Origin: an uncultured Pseudomonadales bacterium
GTDB taxonomy: Bacteria > Pseudomonadota > Gammaproteobacteria > Pseudomonadales > Cellvibrionaceae
NCBI GenBank assembly: GCA_947494095.1
Contig: CANLTI010000014.1
Span: 1-64,000 of the forward strand
Direction: 5' to 3'
DNA length: 64,000 nt
Shown here: in pieces, positions 55,663-64,000 of the stretch
Position numbering within the stretch: position 1 is the first letter of the stretch
Layout of the letters: every line of letters begins with the position of its first letter
The notes under the pieces: generated by a model
Database searches by the model: none
What the model saw: the letters and a program-made list of their open reading frames with translations, nothing else
Told to the model about the DNA's origin: nothing
Program-made: the position numbers and the translations under genes

Positions 55663-58600
55663 ATGTCTGCATCTTTTGTTCATCTTCGGATTCGTACCGA
55701 GTTCTCTCTCGTCGATAGTATTGTTCGTATCAAACCTTTGGTTAGCACTGTTGCTAGCATGGGTATGCCGGCCTGCGCTATTTCTGATTTGACGAACTTT
55801 TTTGGTCTCATTAAATTTTATAAAGCGGCGCAAAATGCCGGTGTTAAGCCTATTGGAGGCTGTGACTTTTTGCTGCGCGGCGAAGACGACGCCCCGCCCA
55901 CGCTGTTTACGCTTTATGCGATGAACAATGAAGGCTACAAAAATATTATCGAGCTGATCTCGCGCGGCTATCAAAAAGGCCAGTATGGCGGTCAAGCGCT
56001 GGTTTCTAAAGAGTGGGTGACTGAGTGTAGCGAGCATGTCATTGCACTGTCGGGTGGCCGTGATGGTGAAATAGGCATGGCGCTAGTCGGGGACCGAGGC
56101 CCGCAAGCGCAAGAGTATTGCCGCTGGTGGTGCGATACTTTTCCCAACCGGTTTTATTTAGAGTTGCAGCGTACTGGCCGCGCGAATGAAGAGTTTTATT
56201 TGCATGCGGCGGTTAATTTAGCCAGTGCTATGCAGGTGCCTGTAGTGGCCACCAATGATGTACGCTTTTTAACGGCGGACCAATTTGATGTGCATGAAGC
56301 CCGCGTATGTATTGGCGAGGGGCGAGCACTGGATGACCCCAGACGTGAGCATCGCTATAGCTCTGAGCAGTTTTTACGTACACCCGAAGAAATGGCAGAG
56401 CTATTTAGTGATATCCCTGAGGCGTTACAAAATACCGTCGAAATCGCCAAGCGTTGCAGTTTAGATATTGAATTAGGGTCTTACTTTTTACCGGAGTACC
56501 CCATTCCTGAAGGCTCGACAGAGAATGACTTTTTTAGAGAACTCTGCGCTAATGGCTTGAATCAACGCTTGGCGAAGTTGATGGATACCAGCGCGCCAGA
56601 GTTTGCCCAAAAGCGCATTCCCTACGATGAGCGCTTAACCTTTGAGCTGGATATTATTATTCAGATGGGTTTCCCCGGCTACTTTTTGATTGTGATGGAT
56701 TTTATTCGCTGGGCCAAAGAGCATGATATTCCGGTAGGGCCTGGCCGAGGGTCGGGTGCGGGGTCGCTGGTGGCGTATGTGCTCGATATTACCGACCTCG
56801 ACCCTTTAGAATACGACTTACTCTTTGAGCGGTTTCTTAACCCCGAGCGGGTATCGATGCCCGATTTTGATGTCGATTTTTGCATGGACAACCGCGATAA
56901 GGTGATTGGTTATGTGGCCGATAACTATGGCCGCGATGCGGTCAGCCAAATTATTACCTTTGGCACCATGGCTGCCAAGGCGGTGGTGCGTGATGTGGCG
57001 CGGGCGCAAGGCAAATCCTATGGCTTAGCCGATAAGCTGTCCAAGATGATTCCTGCCGACCCCGGTACCACACTCAATAAAGCCTTTGATCAAGAGGAGC
57101 CTTTACGCGACTTTTTAAAGGTTGACGAAGAAGGCCAAGAAATCTGGGAAATGGCACTCCAGCTCGAAGGCATTACCCGCAACGTGGGTAAGCATGCCGG
57201 CGGTGTGGTGATTGCACCGACTAAGTTGGTTGATTTTGCGCCATTGTATTGCGATGAAGCCGGTGCTGGCCTTGTAACGCAATATGATAAAAACGATGTT
57301 GAAGATGCCGGCCTTGTTAAATTTGACTTTTTGGGTTTGCGCACGCTAACAATCATTGATTGGGCCAAAAAAATGATTGATACGCGACTGGCGGCTAAAG
57401 GCGAGCCGCTGCTCGATATTACGACGATTGACCTTAAAGATGCGCCGACTTTTCAGCTTTTAAAACGCGCCGAAACAACGGCGGTTTTTCAGCTGGAGTC
57501 GCGCGGTATGAAAGACCTTATCAAGCGCCTACAACCTGAAAACTTAGAGGAAATTATTGCTTTAGTGGCGCTATTTAGGCCCGGGCCGCTGCAATCGGGC
57601 ATGGTTGATGACTTTATTAACCGTAAGCATGGCCGCGCCCCAGTGGCGTACCCCGATGCTAAATATCAGCATGAATGCCTTAAGCCTATTTTAGAGCCTA
57701 CTTACGGCGTTATTGTTTACCAAGAGCAGGTGATGCAAATTGCGCAGGTGCTGGCGGGCTACTCGCTCGGCGGCGCCGATATGCTGCGCCGTGCCATGGG
57801 TAAGAAAAAACCCGAAGAAATGGCCAAGCAGCGCTCAACCTTCCAAGATGGCGCAAAAGATAATGGCATTGACCCTGAGTTGGCCATTAAAATTTTTGAC
57901 CTAGTAGAAAAGTTTGCCGGTTACGGGTTTAACAAATCGCATTCGGCCGCTTACGCGTTAGTGAGCTACCAAACCGCCTGGCTTAAAGCGCATTATCCGT
58001 CGCAGTTTATGGCGGCCACCATGTCATCGGATATGGATAAAACCGACAAAGTCGTCACCTTTATTGAAGAGGTGCGCAACATGGGAATTAACCTGTTGCC
58101 GCCCGATGTGAATAACGGCGACTTTCATTTTACCGTGGATGATGACGACAATATTATTTATGGCTTAGGCGCTATTAAAGGCTTGGGTGAAGGCCCTGTT
58201 GAGGCGATTATTGCCGCCCGTAGCCCTGGGCCTTTTAAAGATTTATTTGATTTTTGCGAGCGCGTTGATGCCCGTAAAGTGAATAAGCGCGCGCTAGAGG
58301 CGCTGGTGCGCTCGGGTGCGCTCGATAATATCGGCCCAAACGTAGATTACGATTATGACCGCGCAGTACTGTGGGCGGCGATTAGCGAGGCGGTAAAAAC
58401 CGCTGAGCAAAGCGCCAAAAATGCCAGTGCCGGTATGACCGATCTATTTGGCTCGGTGGTGCCTGAAGATCAAACCCGCGAAGATGCGTACCGCGATTTT
58501 CGGCATGTGCGTAGACAGTCGATCAAAGAGCGTTTAAACGGCGAAAAAGACACGCTCGGGCTGTATTTGACCGGCCACCCTATTGATGAATACGATAAAG

Positions 58601-59160
58601 AGCTAAAGCATTTAGTGGGTACACGTATTGTGAATGTGGTGCCCGATAAAAGTAAGCAAACACTCGCGGGCATGGTGGTGGCTTTTAGGGTGATGAAAAC
58701 CAAGCGCGGTGACACCATGTGCTTTATTACGCTTGATGACCGTACTGGGCGCATTGATATTGCCATTTTTGCCGACACCTACAATAACTACCGCGATATT
58801 ATTGTTAAAGATGCCTTGTTGGTGGTTGAAGGGCAAGTGAGTAATGATGATTACAGTGGTGGGTTAAAAATGCGCGCCGATACCATTAAGGGTTTTGAGG
58901 CAGCGCGCGCAACAAAAGCACAAGGCTTGCGGCTCAATCTGCATAAAGCAAAACTAGGCGCAAAGCCTATTGCCGAGCTCAAAGAGGCTTTAACGGGCTA
59001 TAGTGGCGGTCAATGCCCAGTGTTTGTACGTTATAACGCCGGCTATGCGACAGGCAATATAGCGCTAGGTGCGCAGTGGCGTATCCACCCAACAGATGAT
59101 TTGTTGCAAAAACTACGCGGTGCATTTGGCTCGCCTGCGGTTGAGGTTGTTTATCGCTAA
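55663..59160 (+). CDS. dnaE: DNA polymerase III subunit alpha
   Basis: The 1165-residue replicative polymerase subunit, close to E. coli (1160). I start at ATG 55663 (MSASFVHLRIRTEFSLVDS), which matches the family; the frame extends six codons upstream. The order is PHP domain (1-270), palm and catalytic region (PGRGSGAGSLVAYVLDITDLDPL, then PDFDVDFCMDNRDKVI with the metal aspartates near 405), thumb and fingers (FNKSHSAAYALVSYQTAWLKAHYP), helix-hairpin-helix and OB fold (about 985-1070). The usual rnhB and accA neighbours are absent. Confidence 0.98.
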   Translation: MSASFVHLRIRTEFSLVDSIVRIKPLVSTVASMGMPACAISDLTNFFGLIKFYKAAQNAGVKPIGGCDFLLRGEDDAPPTLFTLYAMNNEGYKNIIELISRGYQKGQYGGQALVSKEWVTECSEHVIALSGGRDGEIGMALVGDRGPQAQEYCRWWCDTFPNRFYLELQRTGRANEEFYLHAAVNLASAMQVPVVATNDVRFLTADQFDVHEARVCIGEGRALDDPRREHRYSSEQFLRTPEEMAELFSDIPEALQNTVEIAKRCSLDIELGSYFLPEYPIPEGSTENDFFRELCANGLNQRLAKLMDTSAPEFAQKRIPYDERLTFELDIIIQMGFPGYFLIVMDFIRWAKEHDIPVGPGRGSGAGSLVAYVLDITDLDPLEYDLLFERFLNPERVSMPDFDVDFCMDNRDKVIGYVADNYGRDAVSQIITFGTMAAKAVVRDVARAQGKSYGLADKLSKMIPADPGTTLNKAFDQEEPLRDFLKVDEEGQEIWEMALQLEGITRNVGKHAGGVVIAPTKLVDFAPLYCDEAGAGLVTQYDKNDVEDAGLVKFDFLGLRTLTIIDWAKKMIDTRLAAKGEPLLDITTIDLKDAPTFQLLKRAETTAVFQLESRGMKDLIKRLQPENLEEIIALVALFRPGPLQSGMVDDFINRKHGRAPVAYPDAKYQHECLKPILEPTYGVIVYQEQVMQIAQVLAGYSLGGADMLRRAMGKKKPEEMAKQRSTFQDGAKDNGIDPELAIKIFDLVEKFAGYGFNKSHSAAYALVSYQTAWLKAHYPSQFMAATMSSDMDKTDKVVTFIEEVRNMGINLLPPDVNNGDFHFTVDDDDNIIYGLGAIKGLGEGPVEAIIAARSPGPFKDLFDFCERVDARKVNKRALEALVRSGALDNIGPNVDYDYDRAVLWAAISEAVKTAEQSAKNASAGMTDLFGSVVPEDQTREDAYRDFRHVRRQSIKERLNGEKDTLGLYLTGHPIDEYDKELKHLVGTRIVNVVPDKSKQTLAGMVVAFRVMKTKRGDTMCFITLDDRTGRIDIAIFADTYNNYRDIIVKDALLVVEGQVSNDDYSGGLKMRADTIKGFEAARATKAQGLRLNLHKAKLGAKPIAELKEALTGYSGGQCPVFVRYNAGYATGNIALGAQWRIHPTDDLLQKLRGAFGSPAVEVVYR

Positions 59161-59241
59161 AGTAATATCTGTCTTTAATCATGTATAATGCGCGCCTTTA
59201 AAAAGGCCGATTTAATTAATTTTTTGTTATGAGGTACACCT

Positions 59242-59676
59242 GTGGATTGGATGAGTTTTGTTACTGAGCAATGGTTGCTAGTGTCTTTATTGCTGGCGCT
59301 TGTCGTCGCATTTGTCACTGTTGAAAGCAAAAAGGGAGGTAAAACGGTGACTTATCATGAGGTTTCTCGTTTACTCAATAGCGATGCGGCTGTGTTGGTT
59401 GATGTACGCGATGGCACCGATTACAAAGCAGGCCACATTACAGGGGCTATCCATATTCCGCACGCCTCGATGGCCACGCGTACCGGTGAGCTAGATAAGC
59501 ACAAGGCGAAACAGATCATATTGGCCGATAAAATGGGCCAGCACGCAGGCCACGCCGGTAAGGTATTGCGCGATGCCGGCTTTGATGTTGTGCGCTTACA
59601 AGGCGGCATGAGCGAGTGGCTAACGCAAAAACTCCCCGTGGTTAAACCCGGTAAAAACAAAGGGAAAAAAGCATGA
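59242..59676 (+). CDS. Membrane-anchored rhodanese-like protein (YibN-type), catalytic Cys missing
   Basis: A 144-residue protein with an N-terminal membrane helix (LLVSLLLALVVAFVTV) and a rhodanese fold (about 35-135: VSRLLNSDAAVLVDVRDGTDYKAGHITGAIHIPHASM, RLQGGMSEWL). The active-site loop normally contains a cysteine (CxxGxRS-like). Here it reads ADKMGQHAGHA, with no cysteine, so sulfurtransferase activity is not expected. The C-terminus is Lys-rich. It is followed by grxC with an overlapping stop/start (ATGA), the yibN-grxC-secB order of E. coli. Confidence 0.9.
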   Translation: MDWMSFVTEQWLLVSLLLALVVAFVTVESKKGGKTVTYHEVSRLLNSDAAVLVDVRDGTDYKAGHITGAIHIPHASMATRTGELDKHKAKQIILADKMGQHAGHAGKVLRDAGFDVVRLQGGMSEWLTQKLPVVKPGKNKGKKA

Positions 59677-59930
59677 GTGTTGTAATGTATAGTAAGCAGT
59701 ATTGCCCTTTTTGTGTTATGGCTAAGCGCCTGCTCGACAGTAAAGGCGTTGATTTTAAAGAAATTAGTGTTGATAGTGACCAAGCCATGATGAAAAAAAT
59801 GATGGCCGATAGCGGGCAGCGCACCGTGCCACAAATATGGATTGGCAGCACACATGTGGGTGGCTATGACGATTTGGCTGCGCTGCACCAACAAGGCAAA
59901 TTAGATGCGCTTTTGGCTAGCGTGCAATAA
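59673..59930 (+). CDS. grxC: Glutaredoxin 3
   Basis: An 85-residue thiol-disulfide oxidoreductase with the CPFC dithiol active site at residues 11-14 (MYSKQYCPFCVMAKRLL). The glutathione-binding TVPQIWIGSTHVGGYDDL is conserved. It overlaps the rhodanese gene end by four bases and precedes secB by 144 bases. Confidence 0.96.
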   Translation: MSVVMYSKQYCPFCVMAKRLLDSKGVDFKEISVDSDQAMMKKMMADSGQRTVPQIWIGSTHVGGYDDLAALHQQGKLDALLASVQ

Positions 59931-60009
59931 ACCGCAGGTGGATTCCTCCGGTTATTAAGGGTTGATACTTTATTAAGCTACCCCATATAGAGTTAACACA
60001 ACCAATAGC

Positions 60010-60035
60010 AAGCCTGCTTTAGCGGGTTTTGTTTT
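60010..60035 (+). terminator. Weak terminator between grxC and secB
   Basis: AACCCGC-like stem (CCTGC-TTTA-GCGGG) followed by TTTTGTTTT. The stem is short with a G-T pair, so partial termination is likely and secB may have its own promoter. Confidence 0.5.
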
Positions 60036-60074
60036 ATGAACCACAATAATTTGAACTAAGAAGTAGGCAATATC

Positions 60075-60566
60075 ATGGCAGACGAAAATAACGCACAGGC
60101 GCAAGCACCGGCGCAAGGCCCACAATTTATGCTTCAACGTATTTACTTGAAGGATATGTCTTTTGAAGCGCCACAAGGCGTAGAGGCATTTAAGCAGCAG
60201 TGGAACCCTAAAATTGGTCAAGACATCAATACAACCTCTACCAAAGTCGATGACAATCACTTTGAAGTGGTATTGAAGCTCACCATCAATGTGACCATGG
60301 AAGACAAAACTATATTCTTAGTTGAAGTTCAGCAAGCCGGCTTATTCTTAGTAAAAGACATTGAAGGCCAGCAGTTAGCGCAATTGCTCAATACCATGTG
60401 CCCACAAATTTTGTTCCCCTATGCGCGTGAAGCGGTAGATAACTGTGCACTTAAAGGCAGCTTTCCAGCTTTGGCTTTACCGCCTATTAACTTTGATGCG
60501 TTGTTTGCCCGTGCCGTAGCACAGCAGCAAGCCCAGCAAGAAGCAACACCTGAAACCACTAACTAA
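60075..60566 (+). CDS. secB: Protein-export chaperone SecB
   Basis: A 163-residue tetrameric chaperone that keeps preproteins unfolded and hands them to SecA. Family marks are [16 protein letters not shown] (residues about 17-32), [66 protein letters not shown]. The N- and C-termini are Gln/Ala-rich. The stop codon TAA overlaps the left end of a family B repeat. Confidence 0.97.
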   Translation: MADENNAQAQAPAQGPQFMLQRIYLKDMSFEAPQGVEAFKQQWNPKIGQDINTTSTKVDDNHFEVVLKLTINVTMEDKTIFLVEVQQAGLFLVKDIEGQQLAQLLNTMCPQILFPYAREAVDNCALKGSFPALALPPINFDALFARAVAQQQAQQEATPETTN

Positions 60567-60728
60567 AGGACGAGGAAAAAATACATGATCCAATAATACG
60601 TGTTTTCTACTTCCTCTGCTGCGTTGCTCAAAGCGTTACATGCCCAGGCATGCGCCCCTTCGAACGCCTTGCCGAGAAAACAGAAATCTACGTCTAATGG
60701 GACAAACTATTATTGCCTCGCCCCTAAG
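60564..60728 (+). mobile_element. MITE-like element, family B, copy 2
   Basis: A 165-bp element with AAGGACGAGG at the left and CCTCGCCCCTAAG at the right. It shares ATACATGATCCAATAATAC, TGCGTTGCTCAAAGCGTTAC and GCCTTGCCGAGAAAACAGAA with copy 1 at 6412. Its left end contains the secB stop codon, so it either inserted at, or provided, the gene's end. Confidence 0.7.
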
Positions 60729-60736
60729 CATACTGA

Positions 60737-60782
60737 TAAAACCCTAGGGTGCCTTAGCGCACCCTTTATATAAGGTTTTATT
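60737..60782 (+). terminator. Nested hairpin terminator downstream of secB
   Basis: AAAACC ... GGTTTT encloses GGGTGC ... GCACCC, followed by a short T-run. It is separated from secB by the family B element. Confidence 0.6.
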
Positions 60783-60792
60783 GCTCAATGCC

Positions 60793-60827
60793 AAAAACCA
60801 CTTAAGGTCACTTAAGTGGTTTTTTTT
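60793..60827 (+). terminator. Strong terminator with eight T
   Basis: A 13-bp stem (AAAACCACTTAAG / CTTAAGTGGTTTT) with a tight loop and eight T. It is the second of two stacked terminators after secB. Confidence 0.9.
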
Positions 60828-60860
60828 CGGCTTGGGAAAAGTGCAAAAACTTTTTGATTT

Positions 60861-61082
60861 GTAATTATTCAGCTCAACTGAAAAACCTCACCTGATAGGG
60901 TGTTGATGGATTATTTCCTGGGCATTTAAGTGTGCCCCAGACCTTGCAGGGAAGGGGTAGACAGTGCACCTGCAGGGATATGATGCAAGATTAGACTTTA
61001 CAGGAGCACAAAGTCGCAGATGGCTTGAGCGGCCCAGAAAATGATTCATTAGCGCCCAATTTTGGCACCTCTGAATAGTTAC
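60861..61082 (-). mobile_element. IS66-type MITE, copy 7 (long form)
   Basis: A 222-bp element in reverse orientation. Left end GTAATTATTCAG, right end CTGAATAGTTAC. Flanked by a perfect 8-bp direct repeat TTTGATTT. The interior has the long module shared with copy 2 (GGGGTAGACAGTGCACCTGC). It sits between the secB terminators and the BlaI operon promoter. Confidence 0.9.
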
Positions 61083-61128
61083 TTTGATTTTAATAAGTTA
61101 CTTTGATTTTAATATTGAATCAAAAAGA

Positions 61129-61156
61129 TTGACTTGGCCATATAGTGTGCTAATTT
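61129..61156 (+). promoter_or_regulatory. Promoter of the BlaI operon
   Basis: TTGACT (61129-61134), a 16-base spacer and TAATTT (61151-61156). The -10 lies inside operator 1, so repressor binding would block RNA polymerase. Confidence 0.6.
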
Positions 61157-61182
61157 TGTAGCACATGCTAAAAATGTAGCAC
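61147..61182 (+). promoter_or_regulatory. Two abutting BlaI/MecI-type operators
   Basis: GTGCTA-N6-TAGCAC (61147-61164) and ATGCTA-N6-TAGCAC (61165-61182) are 18-bp dyads placed directly end to end. They match the TAC(T/A)-like dyads used by BlaI and MecI in form. They overlap the promoter and lie 19-54 bases before the repressor gene, fitting autoregulation. Confidence 0.75.
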
Positions 61183-61200
61183 TTGATGAGAGAAGGGTAA

Positions 61201-61599
61201 ATGACAAACGAAATAAACCTACACTATTCAAAGTTGAGTCGTCGTGAGCGTCAAATTATGGATATTCTGCATGAGGAACACCCCCAGTCAGCCAAAGGCG
61301 TTATGGCGAAGCTGCCCGATCCACCGAGTTACTCATCGGTACGTGCGTTGATTGCTCGGCTAGTTGAAAAAGGCGTGGTGCGGTTTGAGGTGGCGGGCAC
61401 TAAGCATATGTACATACCCGTACAAGGTCAGGCTAAGGTTCAGGGGTCGGCTATTTCACGATTAATTAAAACATTTTTTAAAGGCTCAAAAATAAATGCC
61501 ATAACGGCTCTTTTAGAGGCCGATGGCGAGGTAATGACGGCGCAAGAGATTGCTGTATTAGAGCGAAAAATAACGCAGCTCAAGCAGCAGGCTAAATAA
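61201..61599 (+). CDS. BlaI/MecI/CopY family repressor
   Basis: A 132-residue winged-helix repressor: LSRRERQIMDILHEEHPQSAKGVMAKLPDPPSYSSVRALIARLVEKGVVRFEVAGTKHMYIPV (residues about 8-75), then a dimerisation helix region (ISRLIKTFFKGSKINAITALLEADGEVMTAQEIAVLERKI). In this family a partner M56 peptidase cleaves or inactivates the repressor; that partner is the next gene, 41 bases downstream. The start ATG 61201 has AGAAGGG upstream. Confidence 0.93.
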   Translation: MTNEINLHYSKLSRRERQIMDILHEEHPQSAKGVMAKLPDPPSYSSVRALIARLVEKGVVRFEVAGTKHMYIPVQGQAKVQGSAISRLIKTFFKGSKINAITALLEADGEVMTAQEIAVLERKITQLKQQAK

Positions 61600-61640
61600 G
61601 ACGGTTTTGTCGGTATACAAGTGTAAGGCCGGAGGGTGGA

Positions 61641-63278
61641 ATGTTGAGTCTATGGTTTGCTGTTGGGTTATTGGCTAAGTGGATTGTCGTATTTTTTTTG
61701 ACTTTGGGCTGGTTGTCGCGCACGCGTGATTATGATGCAGGGCGTATGGCGCGCATTGCTGCGTTAAGTTTAGTCCTTGGTGCGTGCATGCCTATCGGGA
61801 GTATTGTATTGGCCGATGCTTGGCCTGCTTTACCCATAATTCCAGCACAAGCCTGGTCTGTTTTATCGATTGATATGGCTAGTTCGCCTAGGTTACTTGT
61901 GCTGTTATTAATGGTTTACGGCACTGTTGTCTTTGTTTTATTGCATGGCATGTTTTTACGTATTTTTAATGCCTTAGCGATTGTTGAGCAAGCAGTAGCA
62001 GTACCTAAAATATTTACAGAAACTTTGGCTGAGCTAACGAGCGACCAAAATTGCAGCATTTACCCGCAATTAAAAATATTTAGCCAAGAGCAATCATTTA
62101 ATAAGCGCAATCCCCAAGGGCCATTTACTGTTGGTGTGTTTACCCCTGTAATCATACTGCCTTACAGCGCGTATTTTTGGAGCGAAGCTACTTTGCGGCG
62201 TGTACTAGCCCATGAGTTAATGCATGTTATTCGGCGTGATTGGTTTTGGCAAAGCGTATTACATGTGCTGACGATATTTATGTGGTTTTTACCCTCTGCA
62301 TGGCGCATACAAAAAAAATTTACTTGGTTGATCGAGCTACATGCCGATGATGGCGTTTTGGCGCAAGGCCATCATCGCAGTGACTATGCGAATGACCTCA
62401 TGGCAATAGCAAAAAATATGTATGTCAGCGGTCAAAGCAACATTCCGTGTAACAAGGCGCAGGTTGAAGCAACGCATACGGTGACAGCGTTAATAGATGG
62501 CACCTACTGTTATGAGCGCATAGCTGCAGTACTTGATGGGTCGCGATTACGAACCGATAAACCCTACAAAAAAAATAAGAATTTACTATTGTTGGCTGCT
62601 GTAGTTGTAGGGATGTTGTTGGGCGGCGTGCAGGTCACTGCCATACCTTTAGGTAGTACTGCAGGGCATTTAAATGGCGCTAGAGTTGAAATACCGTGGC
62701 TGTCACCGGGTAATGCGCAGGATGAGGCTGCATTGCATAACACTGAAAAAAGTAGTGCACCAGTTAAACCATTAATCATAGTAGCTGCAGAGGCTGCGCA
62801 TATAAGGCCTGTTGAAGAAATGGTGATCATTGAGCGTTTGCCGCGCGATATTAAAGCGACTTTTAATACTGCACTTGATAATGATATGAGGGCTTTGGCT
62901 AAAGAGGCCTTTAAGCGTATTAGTATTTTGCCGAGTGTGAAGGTGCATGGGTATTTGGCGGTGAGAGCGGTTATGCCGAGGTATCCTAGGCAGGCGCACA
63001 AGAAAAGAATTGAGGGGCAGGTTATTGTGCAATTTAACGTGCTACCGAATGGTAAGGCTAGTGAGGTGCGCATTGCCATGGCTCAGCCAAAAAGTATTTT
63101 TGATAAAGCCGTATTAGTGGCAATAGAGCAGTCAATGTTTAAGCCCGCGATAGTCGGTGGGCAGGCGATTACAACACGTAATGTAACGCAGACATTTACC
63201 TTTAAATTAACCGAAGAAGCAGCAAAAACCTTACCCTCAACCATAGGTAAAACGATAAAAACGGCGCAATTTAAATAA
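61641..63278 (+). CDS. M56 family (BlaR1-type) peptidase with C-terminal TonB domain
   Basis: A 545-residue membrane protein. Three membrane segments (about 1-25, 35-58, 82-110) lead to the zinc-protease motif HELMH (residues 190-194) within VLAHELMHVIRRDWFW, then LHADDGVLAQ (third zinc ligand). A fourth membrane segment (LLLLAAVVVGMLLGG, about 315) follows. The C-terminal third ends in a TonB_C fold (about 440-530: YPRQAHKKRIEGQVIVQFNVLPNGKASEVRIA...IEQSMFKPA). It replaces the penicillin-binding sensor of BlaR1, so the signal is probably not a beta-lactam. It is co-transcribed with the BlaI-type repressor and a separate TonB gene. Confidence 0.9.
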   Translation: MLSLWFAVGLLAKWIVVFFLTLGWLSRTRDYDAGRMARIAALSLVLGACMPIGSIVLADAWPALPIIPAQAWSVLSIDMASSPRLLVLLLMVYGTVVFVLLHGMFLRIFNALAIVEQAVAVPKIFTETLAELTSDQNCSIYPQLKIFSQEQSFNKRNPQGPFTVGVFTPVIILPYSAYFWSEATLRRVLAHELMHVIRRDWFWQSVLHVLTIFMWFLPSAWRIQKKFTWLIELHADDGVLAQGHHRSDYANDLMAIAKNMYVSGQSNIPCNKAQVEATHTVTALIDGTYCYERIAAVLDGSRLRTDKPYKKNKNLLLLAAVVVGMLLGGVQVTAIPLGSTAGHLNGARVEIPWLSPGNAQDEAALHNTEKSSAPVKPLIIVAAEAAHIRPVEEMVIIERLPRDIKATFNTALDNDMRALAKEAFKRISILPSVKVHGYLAVRAVMPRYPRQAHKKRIEGQVIVQFNVLPNGKASEVRIAMAQPKSIFDKAVLVAIEQSMFKPAIVGGQAITTRNVTQTFTFKLTEEAAKTLPSTIGKTIKTAQFK

Positions 63279-63320
63279 TACAACTGATACTAAAATAATA
63301 ACGCAGCAGGAGATTTAATT

Positions 63321-63998
63321 ATGACAGCTATTGTTAGTAATACCGTTAATCGCACAGTGAGTGATGTGGTGAGTGCATTCATACCTTATTATGCGTTAAA
63401 AATATTTAGTCGCTGGGTAGTGGCTTTGTTGACAGCAATTATTGTGACAGTACTATTGATTAGTCTAATGCATATATTAATCACGACCCCAGAATTAGAC
63501 ATGCCAGAGGTAAAAGAGTATCAATCGATTAATGTTGTTTTGGTTGAGCGTGAGATTAAAAATATGAATACACCACCAAAACCTATTAAGCCCCAGCTTA
63601 TTGAGGATATGCCCGATGTTATTCCGCCACCGGCCACAAGTATTGAAATGGAGGGGACTGGAGGTGACGCCTTGACTTTTACGCCGCCAGCTATTGGTGC
63701 TGGTGGACTGGTTACTGCACCGAGCAGTTTGCCGGTAGCTAGAATGATGGTCGCTCCAGATTACCCCATTCGCGCTGCAAATAAAGGCATAGAAGGTTAT
63801 GTCGATGTGCGTTTTGACGTTAACAAAACCGGCGCAACAATGAATGTAGAGGTGACGGGTTCGATGCCGGCTAATATTTTTGATCGATCTGCGGTTAAAG
63901 CGGTTAAGCGTTGGAAGTTTACACCCTATGAGCAAGAAGGCGTCGTTGTTGCGTTTTATGGTATGAGCCGCCGCGTTGTATTTAACCTTGAAAAATAA
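63321..63998 (+). CDS. TonB family energy transducer
   Basis: A 225-residue protein with one membrane helix (residues about 30-54, WVVALLTAIIVTVLLISLMHILI), a proline-rich periplasmic stretch (about 80-105, TPPKPIKPQLIEDMPDVIPPPA) and a C-terminal TonB domain (about 143-220, APDYPIRAANKGIEGYVDVRFDVNKTGATMNVEVTGSMPANIFDRSAVKAVKRWKFTPYEQEG). AGGAGA lies before ATG 63321. It is the third gene of the BlaI operon and ends two bases before the window edge. Confidence 0.92.
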   Translation: MTAIVSNTVNRTVSDVVSAFIPYYALKIFSRWVVALLTAIIVTVLLISLMHILITTPELDMPEVKEYQSINVVLVEREIKNMNTPPKPIKPQLIEDMPDVIPPPATSIEMEGTGGDALTFTPPAIGAGGLVTAPSSLPVARMMVAPDYPIRAANKGIEGYVDVRFDVNKTGATMNVEVTGSMPANIFDRSAVKAVKRWKFTPYEQEGVVVAFYGMSRRVVFNLEK

Positions 63999-64000
63999 AA

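Overview
The window looks like a chromosome segment of a marine or cellulolytic-type gammaproteobacterium, most like the Cellvibrionaceae (Teredinibacter, Saccharophagus and Marinagarivorans relatives). The evidence is the gammaproteobacterial blocks (initiator tRNA-rimP-nusA-infB-rbfA-truB-rpsO-pnp, trpFBA-accD-folC-dedD, rhodanese-grxC-secB), a lipoprotein with a poly-serine linker, and a secreted DUF1592/DUF1552 pair. The genus is an inference; no 16S gene is present.

Layout. 1-2610 is a repeat field: a 19-bp motif reading GTGCCTGTCCCTGCAAGTG, roughly 205-bp units carrying it, and the 3' half of a trypsin-like protease cut off by one of these repeats. 2617-5896 is a divergent, AT-rich restriction-modification pair: a C5 cytosine methyltransferase and an MvaI/BcnI-like endonuclease with an extra N-terminal domain. 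5897-8223 is a decayed accessory stretch with a second repeat family, 150-bp direct repeats, a small orphan gene and a frameshifted HNH nuclease relic. 8224-11484 carries a hypothetical gene and hrpB. 11803-16559 is a zinc locus on the minus strand: a TonB receptor with His/Glu-rich loops, a Zur-like Fur protein, a MerC-like membrane protein and a CobW/COG0523 GTPase. 17205-23884 holds the DUF1592/DUF1552 pair, an N2227-type methyltransferase with a zinc ribbon, and a DUF523-DUF1722 protein. 24006-34153 is the translation and RNA-decay block. Then come priA (minus) and rpmE, an SPFH/NfeD pair, a GIN-domain protein with a GntR-ABC operon, tRNA-Met and 4.5S RNA (minus), the trp/acc/fol block, a large hybrid histidine kinase, a DUF2971 protein, pyrB, dnaE, rhodanese-grxC-secB, and a BlaI/M56-TonB/TonB operon that runs to the right edge.

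The main non-coding discovery is a family of seven short foldback elements (about 160-235 bp; the third copy, at 22791, is truncated). Their ends read GTAACTATTCAG...CTGAATAGTTAC, and several copies are flanked by 8-bp direct repeats; the copy between trpF and trpB has a perfect one. GTAA ends with 8-bp duplications are characteristic of IS66-family elements, so these look like MITEs mobilised in trans. A second, unrelated family occurs twice and once overlaps the secB stop codon. Other points of regulatory interest are stacked terminator-like hairpins around a promoter in the rimP leader, a hairpin placed exactly between a perfect Shine-Dalgarno and the rbfA start, tandem candidate Zur sites, and two abutting BlaI-type operators.

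All calls come from reading the sequence; no database search was run.
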